The notes beneath the pieces were generated by a model, which ran no database searches, was not told the origin of the DNA, and worked only from the letters and a program-made list of their open reading frames with translations. Source: Pseudoflavonifractor sp. 60 (GTDB taxonomy: Bacteria; Bacillota; Clostridia; Oscillospirales; Oscillospiraceae). Taken from it: a stretch of DNA of 42,552 nt. The position numbers and the translations under genes were made by a program. The first letter of the stretch is position 1. Each line of letters starts with the position of its first letter. The DNA lies in NCBI RefSeq assembly GCF_009911645.1, contig NZ_QWKI01000127.1, forward strand, positions 1 through 42,552. The letters run 5' to 3'. Below are positions 23,733-31,414 of this stretch, one piece after another.

Positions 23733-24962
23733 TTGGCGCGCAAAGCAAAACGTGATCTGACCATGGAGGAGCAGCTGGCCCGTGGGCCCTTGGACCTGCC
23801 CTTTCTCATGCTGGTGCTGATGCTGCTGGGCATTGGGCTGATTATGCTCTTCTCTGCTTCCTACTATACGGCGCTGCGGGATTCCAAGCCCCCGGTAAAC
23901 AACAATCCTTACTTTTACATCACCCGCCAGGCCATGTACGCCGGGGGTGGACTGCTTGGAATGTATGTCATCTCCAAGATCAACTACCAGCGCTTTCGTT
24001 GGATGGCTCCAATTCTGCTGGGGATCTCCATTGTTTTGCTGGTGCTGTGCTATGTGCCCGGCATCCAGGTGCGGATCAACGATGTGCGCCGCTGGCTGAA
24101 GGTGTTTTTGGTGGCCGGCCCCACCTTTCAGCCCTCGGAGGTGGCAAAGATCGCGGTGGTGCTCTTCTTTGCCGCCCGGCTGAGCAAGCGGGACACAGAG
24201 AAGCAGCTGCGCTTCACCCGGCGCACCAATACGGGCCGGGCCCTGAACTTTCTGGAGAAGGTGGGCTTTCTGGAGCTGGTCCCCTACGGCGTGACCCTGC
24301 TGCTGGTGCTGGTGCTGGTGGTCTTTGAGCCTCATATGTCGGGTACCATCCTCATCGCTCTGGGGGCGGCGTCGGTGCTGCTGGTGTCGGGCATCAGTCT
24401 GCGGTGGTTTTTCCTGGCCGGCGGCGTGGGCGGCCTGGGCCTGTGGATTATTGCCACACAGACCAACTACCTCACCCGCAAGCTGACCATCTGGCTGGAC
24501 CCCTGGGGGGCGGAGGCCCAGAGCGACGGCTACCAGTTCCGCCAGGGGATCTACTCCATCGCCTCCGGCGGCCTGCTGGGGCGGGGACTGGGGGAGAGCA
24601 ATCAGAAATATGGCTTTGTTCCCGAGCCGGAAAACGACATGATCTTCTCCATTGGGGTTGAGGAGCTGGGATTTGTGGGGGCCTGCCTGATCCTGCTGCT
24701 CTTTTCCCTGCTGATCCTCCGGGGATACTGGCTGGCCCTCCACGCCCGGGATAAGTTTGGAATGCTGACCATTGTGGGTATCATTACTCTGTTGGCTGCC
24801 CAGGTGTTCTTCAACATCGGCGTGGTCACCGGCCTGATCCCCAATACCGGTATCTCTCTGCCTTTTTTCAGCTACGGCGGCACCGCCCTGATGATACAAT
24901 TGGGCGAAATGGGAATTGTTTTAAGCATTGCGCGGCAAATACCGGCTCCGCGCAAGGACTGA
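23733..24962 (+). CDS. ftsW: FtsW/SpoVE-type SEDS peptidoglycan glycosyltransferase
   Basis: Polymerises lipid II at the septum with its partner class B PBP (the SpoVD-like protein upstream). 409 residues with about ten membrane spans. SEDS markers: GPTFQPSEVAKIA, FEPHMSGT, the loop with DPWGAEAQSDGYQ and GGLLGRGLGES, PEPENDMIFS, and NTGISLPFFSYGGT near the end. A TTG start at 23733 lies 10 nt after AAGGAGG; the first ATG in frame would cut ten residues. murD, usually between mraY and ftsW, is missing and the repeat block lies there instead. Confidence 0.95.
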   Translation: MARKAKRDLTMEEQLARGPLDLPFLMLVLMLLGIGLIMLFSASYYTALRDSKPPVNNNPYFYITRQAMYAGGGLLGMYVISKINYQRFRWMAPILLGISIVLLVLCYVPGIQVRINDVRRWLKVFLVAGPTFQPSEVAKIAVVLFFAARLSKRDTEKQLRFTRRTNTGRALNFLEKVGFLELVPYGVTLLLVLVLVVFEPHMSGTILIALGAASVLLVSGISLRWFFLAGGVGGLGLWIIATQTNYLTRKLTIWLDPWGAEAQSDGYQFRQGIYSIASGGLLGRGLGESNQKYGFVPEPENDMIFSIGVEELGFVGACLILLLFSLLILRGYWLALHARDKFGMLTIVGIITLLAAQVFFNIGVVTGLIPNTGISLPFFSYGGTALMIQLGEMGIVLSIARQIPAPRKD

Positions 24963-25025
24963 GGGAGATAAGAGATAGGGGGAAAGCGGACGGAAATATC
25001 TCCTATCTGAATCGAGGTGTAGTGT

Positions 25026-26144
25026 ATGAATGTACTGTTTACCTGCGGCGGCACTGCCGGCCATGTCAATCCGGCGGTAGCGCTGGCCCACATTTTCCAG
25101 GAGCGGCACCCCGGCTGCTGGGTCCTCTTTGTGGGGGCGGACGGGGGCATGGAGAACAAGCTGGTCCCCAAGGAGGGCTACCAAATCAAAACGGTGACCA
25201 TCACCAACTTCCACCGCTCCCTGGCTCCGGCGGACGTGGCCCACAACCTGGGGACGCTGATGAATATGCACAAGTCCCATAAGCAGGCCAAGGTGATTCT
25301 GGATGAGTTCAAGCCCGACCTGGTGGTAGGGACAGGGGGCTACGCCTCTTACCCGGTGGTCAACGAGGCCGCCCGCCGGGGTATCCCCACCGCCGTCCAT
25401 GAGTCCAACGCCGTTCCCGGGCTGACCACCAAGGCTCTGGCCAAGGTGGTGGACCGGGTGATGGTGGGCTTTGAGGAGAGCCGCAGCCACTACGAGGATC
25501 CCGAGAAGGTGGTGGTCACCGGGACCCCTGTGCGGGGTGATTTCTTCCGGTACACCAGGCAGGAGGCCCGGGCCAAGCTGGGCTTCCCCGACGACCGGCC
25601 TCTGCTGCTGTCCTACTGGGGTTCTCTGGGGGCAGAGGTGATGAACCAGAAGATGGTAGACTTTATCGCCAAGGAGTGCTACGAGGGCGCGCCCTGGCGG
25701 CACATCCACGGCGCAGGCCGGGACTACCCCTGGATGCAGGAGGAGCTGCTGCGCCGGGGGCTGAAGCTGGGGGACAACGGCGTTGAGGTCCGGGAGTATA
25801 TTTACGATATGCCCCTGGTGATGGCCGCCGCCGACCTGGTGCTGTGCCGGGCGGGAGCCTCCACCATCTCGGAGCTCACCGCCATTGCCAAGCCTGCCGT
25901 GCTGGTGCCCTCTCCCAATGTCACCGCCAACCACCAGGAGAAAAACGCCCGGGTCCTGGCGGACCAGGGGGCGGCGGTGCTGCTGCGGGAGGCTGACTGT
26001 GTAGACAATACCCTGTATGACGAGGCCGTCCTCCTCCTTCGGGAGCGGGACCGCCGGGAGAAAATGGCCGCCGCTCTGCGTGCTATGGCCGTCCCCAACG
26101 CGGCGGAGAAGATTTATGAGACCCTGCGGGGGATCATGAGGTAG
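25026..26144 (+). CDS. murG: UDP-GlcNAc:lipid I N-acetylglucosaminyltransferase
   Basis: GT-B enzyme on the inner face of the membrane that converts lipid I to lipid II. 372 residues. N-terminal glycine loop CGGTAGHVNPA, GTGGYASYP, HESNAVPG, and the C-terminal donor site RAGASTISELTA are intact. The loop that is usually GGSxGA reads YWGSLGAEVMNQ, a mild variant. ATG 25026 follows GAGGTG by 6 nt. In the same orientation and close to ftsW (63 bp) and murA (76 bp). Confidence 0.96.
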   Translation: MNVLFTCGGTAGHVNPAVALAHIFQERHPGCWVLFVGADGGMENKLVPKEGYQIKTVTITNFHRSLAPADVAHNLGTLMNMHKSHKQAKVILDEFKPDLVVGTGGYASYPVVNEAARRGIPTAVHESNAVPGLTTKALAKVVDRVMVGFEESRSHYEDPEKVVVTGTPVRGDFFRYTRQEARAKLGFPDDRPLLLSYWGSLGAEVMNQKMVDFIAKECYEGAPWRHIHGAGRDYPWMQEELLRRGLKLGDNGVEVREYIYDMPLVMAAADLVLCRAGASTISELTAIAKPAVLVPSPNVTANHQEKNARVLADQGAAVLLREADCVDNTLYDEAVLLLRERDRREKMAAALRAMAVPNAAEKIYETLRGIMR

Positions 26145-26163
26145 GCTGAAACGGTCGCCACGC

Positions 26164-26191
26164 ACGGAATGCCGCAATTTTGCATAGGATA
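26164..26191 (+). promoter_or_regulatory. Sigma-K-like promoter candidate for murA
   Basis: AC (26164-26165), 17 nt, CATAGGATA (26183-26191). It matches AC-N16/17-CATAnnnTA in full and has the same nine-base -10 as the motif before the 71-aa gene. It ends 29 bp before the murA start. Confidence 0.45.
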
Positions 26192-26219
26192 GCCCGAATC
26201 CTGAACTAGGAGGCTATCC
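26187..26219 (+). promoter_or_regulatory. Hairpin abutting the murA start codon
   Basis: ggatagcc (26187-26194) pairs with ggctatcc (26212-26219). The 3' arm takes the last two bases of the AGGAGG ribosome site and ends one base before ATG 26221, so folding could limit murA translation on transcripts that read in from murG. A transcript starting at the sigma-K-like site would begin after the 5' arm and escape it. Confidence 0.4.
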
Positions 26220-26220
26220 C

Positions 26221-27477
26221 ATGAGCTATTATGAAATTACGGGCGGCCGTTCCCTGTCCGGGTCCCTGGCCATCCACGGGGCCAAGAACAGCGTGCTGCC
26301 CATTCTGGCCGCCTGCCTGCTTGCTTCCGGGCAGAGTGTGATCCAAAACTGTCCCGACCTGTCCGACGTGTCCACGACCCTGGATATCCTGCGGCTGCTG
26401 GGGTGCCGGGCCGACCGGGAGGGGGACACCGTTGTCATTGATACCACCGGCCTGACGCGCTGCGACATTCCGGAGTGCCTCATGCGGGAAATGCGCTCCT
26501 CGGTGATTTTCCTGGGGGCCTTGCTGGCGCGGCTGGGGGAGGCGGAGCTGTCTTACCCCGGGGGCTGCGAGCTGGGACCCCGGCCCATCGACCTGCACCT
26601 GACCGCCCTGCGGGCCCTTGGGGCGGAGATTATGGAGGAGCAGGGAGTCCTGTGCTGCCAGGGCAGAGAAAAGCTGGAGGGACGGGAGATTTACCTGCCC
26701 ATTCCCAGTGTGGGGGCCACCGAGAACGCTATGCTGGCCGCCTGCGGGTGCGCAGGGGTGACCACCATTGTGGGGGCTGCCCAGGAGCCGGAGATCATCG
26801 ACCTCCAGGGCTTCCTCCAGGCCATGGGGGCCCGTGTGACGGGGGCGGGCACGGAACGGCTTTCCATTGAGGGGGGAGCGCCCCTCCACCCGGCCCAGTA
26901 CCGGGTCATGGGGGACCGCATTGCCGCCGTCACTTACTTATGCGCCGCAGCCGCTGCGGGAGGAGAGGTGGAGGTGACCGGCGTCCCGCCCGAGACCCTG
27001 ACCGCTGTGCTCTCCTGTCTGCGGGAGGCGGGCTGTACCCTGCGCACTGGGCCGGACTGGGCTGTCCTGACCAGCTGCGGCCCGCTGCACGGCATTTCCA
27101 CAGTACGTACCGCCCCCTATCCCGGCTTCCCCACCGACGCCCAGGCGATCCTGATGGCCGCGCTGGCAGGGGGCGAGGGGGCCACCCTGTTTGTGGAGAA
27201 CATGTTTGACAGCCGCTACCGCCACGTGGATGAACTGCGCCGCATGGGTGCGGATATCCGGATTGCGGGCAGGGCTGCTATGGTCTCCGGGGTCGGGAAG
27301 CTCCATGAGGCGGCCGTCCGCTCCACCGACCTGCGGGGCGGAGCTGCGCTGGTGGTGGCCGCTCTGGCCGCCGAGGGCACCAGTCAGGTCTCGGAGCTGC
27401 GCCATATCCGACGGGGCTACCAGGCGCTGGACCGGAACCTGCGCACCTTGGGGGCAGACATTAGACAAATACCATGA
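26221..27477 (+). CDS. murA: UDP-N-acetylglucosamine 1-carboxyvinyltransferase
   Basis: First committed murein step: transfers enolpyruvate from PEP to UDP-GlcNAc. 418 residues. The substrate Lys-Asn pair is in GAKNSVLP (residues 22-23). The catalytic loop PGGCELGPRP holds Cys116, the residue alkylated by fosfomycin, so the enzyme is of the sensitive Cys type. Six inside-out repeats end with RRGYQALDRNLRTLGA. AGGAGG precedes ATG 26221. It occupies the position where murC or murB often lies in other dcw clusters. Confidence 0.97.
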   Translation: MSYYEITGGRSLSGSLAIHGAKNSVLPILAACLLASGQSVIQNCPDLSDVSTTLDILRLLGCRADREGDTVVIDTTGLTRCDIPECLMREMRSSVIFLGALLARLGEAELSYPGGCELGPRPIDLHLTALRALGAEIMEEQGVLCCQGREKLEGREIYLPIPSVGATENAMLAACGCAGVTTIVGAAQEPEIIDLQGFLQAMGARVTGAGTERLSIEGGAPLHPAQYRVMGDRIAAVTYLCAAAAAGGEVEVTGVPPETLTAVLSCLREAGCTLRTGPDWAVLTSCGPLHGISTVRTAPYPGFPTDAQAILMAALAGGEGATLFVENMFDSRYRHVDELRRMGADIRIAGRAAMVSGVGKLHEAAVRSTDLRGGAALVVAALAAEGTSQVSELRHIRRGYQALDRNLRTLGADIRQIP

Positions 27478-27514
27478 TCTCCCGCCTCCGGGCGGGGGAT
27501 CAAAGGAGAGAACC

Positions 27515-28363
27515 ATGGCAAGATACAGCCACCGCAGCAGGACACGCAGAAGAAACAGGGGCCGGTTTGGGCCGTTGTTCAAGCTCCTTTGCGTTGTAGC
27601 AGTGGGGGTTGCGCTGACAGTAGGGGTTACGGTGTTTTTCCGGGTGGAGGCAGTGGAGGTGACAGGCAATCAGCGCTACACCGACGAGGAGATTATCGCG
27701 GCCTCCGGTATTGAGCTGGGCGACAACCTCTATGGTCTGAATAAGGTGCGCATCGATCAGAATATCCGCACCAGCCTGCCCTATATCGGCAACCTGACCA
27801 TTGACCGGCGGCTGCCCAACACCATCGCCATTGCGGTGACCGAGTGGGAGGCGGTGGCCAAAATCGCGGTCCCCGACCCCAACGAGGCCATTGCCATTCA
27901 GAAGGAGCTGGCGGAGCAGAATCCCAAGGGGGAGCCGCCCCCTCTGGCCAGAGAGGCTTGGCTGATTAGCGTGAAGGGCAAGCTGCTGGAGCCCGCCCCG
28001 TCGGACAGCAAGGCCATTACGGTCACCGGCCTGACCGCCATAGCGCCGGAGGCGGGGCGGATGCTGGAGACGGCGGAGTCGGAGGAGACCCGGCTGGCTG
28101 CACTGACCGGCCTGCTGGAGGCGCTGGTGCAGGAGGAGGCGCTGGGACAGGTGTCCTCCATTCAGCTGGGAAAAACTCAATTGACCCTGCGCTATTTGGA
28201 TCGCTTTGACGTCAAGATGAAGCTGAACGCCGATTTTAACTACGACGTGCGGCTGATGCAGGCGGTGCGCCTCCAAATTGAGGAGCAGTACAGCACGGAG
28301 GCGGCCGGGTCCATCGACCTGACCCAGGAGCGCTACAACGCGGTATACGCCCCTGCGCAGTGA
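27515..28363 (+). CDS. ftsQ: Cell division protein FtsQ/DivIB
   Basis: 282 residues: a highly basic N-terminus (RYSHRSRTRRRNRGR), one membrane span at about 22-45, and a POTRA domain beginning VEAVEVTGNQRYTDEEII, then a beta domain. Matches FtsQ/DivIB, the scaffold that binds FtsL and FtsB/DivIC at the division site. I start it at ATG 27515 after AAAGGAGA; the open frame reaches further upstream but is antagonised by overlap with murA. A small hairpin (cccgcc-tcc-ggcggg) precedes the ribosome site. Confidence 0.9.
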   Translation: MARYSHRSRTRRRNRGRFGPLFKLLCVVAVGVALTVGVTVFFRVEAVEVTGNQRYTDEEIIAASGIELGDNLYGLNKVRIDQNIRTSLPYIGNLTIDRRLPNTIAIAVTEWEAVAKIAVPDPNEAIAIQKELAEQNPKGEPPPLAREAWLISVKGKLLEPAPSDSKAITVTGLTAIAPEAGRMLETAESEETRLAALTGLLEALVQEEALGQVSSIQLGKTQLTLRYLDRFDVKMKLNADFNYDVRLMQAVRLQIEEQYSTEAAGSIDLTQERYNAVYAPAQ

Positions 28364-28492
28364 AATTTCAGAATTTGGGCGGAATCACCGGAAACCCTGA
28401 GATTGCAGGAAAAACAAGCCGGACCGAGGGAAAGAAAGGGGAAATTGCGGAGAAAAAATGTTGGAAACTTTTACCGGATTAGGGATTTCCTC

Positions 28493-28521
28493 TTGACCTG
28501 AGGAAAAAACTGCGATACAAT
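28493..28521 (+). promoter_or_regulatory. Sigma-A promoter of ftsZ
   Basis: TTGACC (28493-28498), 17 nt, TACAAT (28516-28521). It lies in the 236-bp spacer between ftsQ and ftsZ, 78 bp before the ftsZ start, and uncouples ftsZ from the rest of the cluster. I see no gene in the spacer. Confidence 0.85.
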
Positions 28522-28599
28522 GAAACAAAATCTTGTAAACTCGATGGGGAACCCCACAAGCAGTTGGGATGAACCCGCTTTTACATAGGAGGAAAGGCA

Positions 28600-29739
28600 A
28601 TGGCGTTTGGATTGGATATCGGCCCGGAGAGCGTAGTCAATATTAAGGTGATCGGTGTTGGCGGCGGCGGAAACAATGTGGTCAACCGTATGGTGCAGTC
28701 GGGGACCGAGGGGGTCGAATTTATTGCGGTCAACACGGACAAGCAGGCGCTGATGACCTCCAGCGCCACCATCAAGATCCAAATCGGCGAGAAGCTGACC
28801 GGCGGCAAGGGCGCAGGGGCCAACCCTGAGATTGGGCGCAAGGCCGCCGAGGAGAACCGCAAGCAGATCTCTGAGACGCTGGAGGGCACCGACATGGTGT
28901 TCATCACCGCCGGGATGGGGGGCGGCACCGGCACCGGCGCGGCGCCCATTGTGGCGGAGGTGGCCCAGGAGCTGGGCATTTTGACGGTGGGCGTGGTGAC
29001 CAAGCCCTTCCACTTCGAGCGGGCCAAGCGGATGCGCCAGGCTGAGGCGGGCATTACCGAGCTGCGGGACCGGGTCGATTCCCTGGTCATTATCCCCAAC
29101 GAACGGCTGAAGCTGGCCAGCGACCAGAAAATCACCCTAGCCAACGCCTTTGAGATTGCAGACGATGTGCTGATGCAGGCGGTCAAGTCCATCTCCGACC
29201 TGATTAACGTGCCGGGTATGGTGAACCTGGACTTTGCCGATGTGTCCTCCATTATGAAAAATGCGGGCCGCGCCCATATGGGTGTGGGGCGGGCCGCCGG
29301 CAAAAACAAGGCGGAGGAGGCCGCGCGTATGGCGGTTTCCAGCCCCCTGCTGGAGACGGCCATCAGCGGCGCAACCGGCGTGCTGATTAACGTTACCGGC
29401 GCTATGGATATCGGTCTGGAGGAGGTAGAGATCGCCGCCAACTTGGTAGGTGAGGCCGCCCAGACGGACAACGTGATTTTTGGCACCACCTTCGACGAGA
29501 GTCTGGAGGACGAGATTCGGGTCACCGTTATTGCAACCGGCTTTGCGGAGAACCAGCCCATCCCCATCCCTGCGCCGGAGGGATCTGACGCCGTCCCTGC
29601 TCCTGTCACTCCGGAGCCGGAGCCCGTTATGGAGCAGCCCACTGTCGAGCCGGAGCCCATCCCCGAACCCCTGAAGCCCGCCATTGAGGATGATGACTGG
29701 AAGATCCTGGAGGATATTTTCAGTAAAAAGAGGCGCTGA
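28600..29739 (+). CDS. ftsZ: Cell division GTPase FtsZ
   Basis: Tubulin homologue forming the Z ring. 379 residues. The GTP site [17 protein letters not shown] and [11 protein letters not shown] are intact, as is the T7 synergy region [11 protein letters not shown]. After residue 320 comes a Pro/Glu/Val-rich linker and the tip [16 protein letters not shown]. This tip keeps the acidic-to-basic layout of the C-terminal conserved peptide but lacks the usual IPxFLR core. TAGGAGG lies 7 nt before ATG 28600. No ftsA is adjacent, so another anchor such as SepF may be used. Confidence 0.98.
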   Translation: MAFGLDIGPESVVNIKVIGVGGGGNNVVNRMVQSGTEGVEFIAVNTDKQALMTSSATIKIQIGEKLTGGKGAGANPEIGRKAAEENRKQISETLEGTDMVFITAGMGGGTGTGAAPIVAEVAQELGILTVGVVTKPFHFERAKRMRQAEAGITELRDRVDSLVIIPNERLKLASDQKITLANAFEIADDVLMQAVKSISDLINVPGMVNLDFADVSSIMKNAGRAHMGVGRAAGKNKAEEAARMAVSSPLLETAISGATGVLINVTGAMDIGLEEVEIAANLVGEAAQTDNVIFGTTFDESLEDEIRVTVIATGFAENQPIPIPAPEGSDAVPAPVTPEPEPVMEQPTVEPEPIPEPLKPAIEDDDWKILEDIFSKKRR

Positions 29740-29749
29740 ATCCTTCATA

Positions 29750-29783
29750 AAAACCGCTCTGCTGGATTGCAGAGCGGTTTTAT
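29750..29783. terminator. Terminator between ftsZ and lrgB
   Basis: AAAACCGCTCTGC (29750-29762) and GCAGAGCGGTTTT (29769-29781) form a perfect 13-bp stem with a 6-nt loop and A/T tails on both sides, so it can serve both convergent operons. Confidence 0.92.
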
Positions 29784-29785
29784 GC

Positions 29786-30466
29786 TTATAGAAAGAGGGC
29801 GAGGAGGGAGGTGAAAATTCCACAGACGCAGATGGCGATGGAGCTCATAGCGCCCTGGGTCTGGCCGATTTCCATGGCCCGGGTCGTGCCCAGAGCGTGG
29901 CTGCAAGCGCCGATGGCCAGCCCCTCCGCCACCGGTTCGGTGATGTGGAAGAGCTTGGCGAAGAGGGGGGCCAGCACCGCCCCCGCCAGTCCGGTGATAA
30001 TCACCGCCGCTGCCGCAATGCCGCCCACGCCGCCCTGGCTCTCCGCAATGCCAATGGCAATGGCGGTGGTGACGCTCTTGGGCAGGAGGGAGGCGGTGAG
30101 GGCCTCCTCGACCCGGAACAGCCGGCACAGTAGCAGCACACTGCCCACGCTGGTGAGGCTGCCCACCAGACATCCGGCCAATACGGGGAGGAAATTTTCC
30201 TTTAAAATCTCCCGCTGGTTATAGATGTTTAGGGCCAATACGGCGGTGACCGGCCCCAGCATCAGCTTGATAAAGTCGCCTCCCAAGGCGTAGGCGGAGT
30301 AGGGGACCCGGAACAGAGCCAGCACTCCGATGATTAGGGCGGCGGCCACCAGAAGAGGATTGCACAGCAGCAGCCCCGTCTTTTTTTGCAGCCAGCACCC
30401 CGCGCACCAGGCGGCGGCGGAGAGGGTCAGCCCCAGAAAGGGGGAGGTGAGCAGCGCGTCAGACAT
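29786..30466 (-). CDS. lrgB: LrgB/CidB family membrane protein
   Basis: 226 residues, multi-pass. Family features include KSVTTAIAIGIAESQGG and the C-terminal GACSHALGTTRAMEIG. LrgB acts with LrgA; described roles range from control of murein hydrolase export to pyruvate transport. Its ATG (30466) overlaps the end of lrgA by 8 bp. It is the last gene of the xre-lrgA-lrgB operon. Confidence 0.95.
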   Translation of the reverse strand: MSDALLTSPFLGLTLSAAAWCAGCWLQKKTGLLLCNPLLVAAALIIGVLALFRVPYSAYALGGDFIKLMLGPVTAVLALNIYNQREILKENFLPVLAGCLVGSLTSVGSVLLLCRLFRVEEALTASLLPKSVTTAIAIGIAESQGGVGGIAAAAVIITGLAGAVLAPLFAKLFHITEPVAEGLAIGACSHALGTTRAMEIGQTQGAMSSIAICVCGIFTSLLALFL

Positions 30467-30830
30467 GCCGGCGGACCCCCCTTCCTCTCAGACGCCGCAC
30501 CAGCAGCTGAACTGTCCATGCGGTGACGCCGTAGACCACCGGCGTGGTCACCAGCACCACCAGCAGAAAGGGGAGCAGCTGGCGCAGGATGGCCGGGGCG
30601 TGCTCCATCATCTCCACGCAGGAGGGGAGGAAGAAGAAGGCCATGTTGGCCACCAGAAAGGTGCTGAGCTGTTGGATGTGCTCCGGCTTGAGCGCCCTGG
30701 AAAACAGCAGCAGCCCCAGCAGAAGCAGGGCGATGACGCTGGCCGGGAAGGACACGGGGAGCAGCGCGGCGATGCCCTCAGAGATCAGACAGAGGCCAAA
30801 CACGATTGCCGCTTGTGCCATGATGCTCAT
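30459..30830 (-). CDS. lrgA: LrgA/CidA family holin-like protein
   Basis: 123 residues, four membrane spans, with the LrgA/CidA core FPASVIALLLLGLLL, the AFFFLPSCVEMM segment and an arginine-rich C-terminus (RRLRGRGVRR). I place the start at ATG 30830 after AGGTGAGGGC; the frame remains open 36 codons upstream but that part overlaps the XRE gene and looks unlike the family. It lies 4 bp after the XRE regulator stop. Confidence 0.92.
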   Translation of the reverse strand: MSIMAQAAIVFGLCLISEGIAALLPVSFPASVIALLLLGLLLFSRALKPEHIQQLSTFLVANMAFFFLPSCVEMMEHAPAILRQLLPFLLVVLVTTPVVYGVTAWTVQLLVRRLRGRGVRRHV

Positions 30831-30834
30831 GCCC

Positions 30835-31044
30835 TCACCTCTCCTCGCTGCGCCCCACCAGATAGTCCAGCGTGACGTTGTAGAAGTCCGCCATTTGGAC
30901 CAGAACAGAGGCATTAGGCTCCCGCTCTCCGCGCTCATAGCGGCAGTAAGAATTTAAAGAGATATGCAATTCCTTGGCAGCGTCCTCCTGTCGCAGATTT
31001 CGTTCCTTACGAAGAGAATGAAGTTGCTCAGGTAATTTCAACAT
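30835..31044 (-). CDS. XRE-family helix-turn-helix regulator
   Basis: 69 residues made almost only of one HTH_3 domain: LRKERNLRQEDAAKELHIS, SLNSYCRYERGEREP and VLVQMADFYNVTLDYLVGR. A stand-alone repressor of this type usually binds short dyads at its own promoter. It is immediately followed by lrgA (4-bp gap), so it probably controls lrgAB and itself. AGGGGGT precedes ATG 31044. The usual regulators of lrgAB, LytSR or CidR, are not seen in the window. Confidence 0.92.
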   Translation of the reverse strand: MLKLPEQLHSLRKERNLRQEDAAKELHISLNSYCRYERGEREPNASVLVQMADFYNVTLDYLVGRSEER

Positions 31045-31059
31045 TTTTCATTTACCCCC

Positions 31060-31088
31060 TTGACAAGCCCATATGGGGCGATTATGAT
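31060..31088 (+). promoter_or_regulatory. Strong sigma-A promoter with internal palindrome
   Basis: TTGACA (31060-31065), 17 nt, TATGAT (31083-31088), driving the small gene at 31136. The spacer holds the perfect palindrome CCCATATGGG (31068-31077), well placed to be an XRE operator affecting this promoter and the divergent xre-lrgAB. Confidence 0.75.
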
Positions 31089-31135
31089 ATAGCACAAAAT
31101 CACCCTGTTTGGGGCGAAAAAGGCGGAGGACTATG

Positions 31136-31414
31136 ATGGACGACTTAACTCAATGCCTGTATGAGTTTGTGCTGGACCGGCGCATGAAGGGCCTGATGGA
31201 GGATGAACGGTACAGGGCGTGCTGTTTGGCCGCGGAATTACAGGAGGAGCGGGTGGTGTCCTTTCTGAACGACAGTCAGCGTGAGGAACTGGATCAGCTC
31301 TTGGACCAGGTCATGGAGCAGAGCAACATGGAACATGCGTACCTGTTTCAGGCGGCCCTGGATCTGGTCCAAGAGCTGGATGCCCTGGGGCGGCGGCAGG
31401 TCAGTCCCAGATAG
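31136..31414 (+). CDS. Hypothetical 92-aa helical protein
   Basis: Unrecognised. Begins MDDLTQCLYEFVLDRRMKGL and is rich in Glu, Leu and Gln, apparently all helical with a heptad-like stretch (REELDQLLDQVMEQ), so a dimer or partner-binding protein is likely. No signal or membrane segment. GGAGG lies 6 nt before ATG 31136, and another in-frame ATG sits at 31133. It is transcribed divergently from the XRE regulator and overlaps the lysA 3' end by 14 bp, tail to tail. Confidence 0.7.
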   Translation: MDDLTQCLYEFVLDRRMKGLMEDERYRACCLAAELQEERVVSFLNDSQREELDQLLDQVMEQSNMEHAYLFQAALDLVQELDALGRRQVSPR

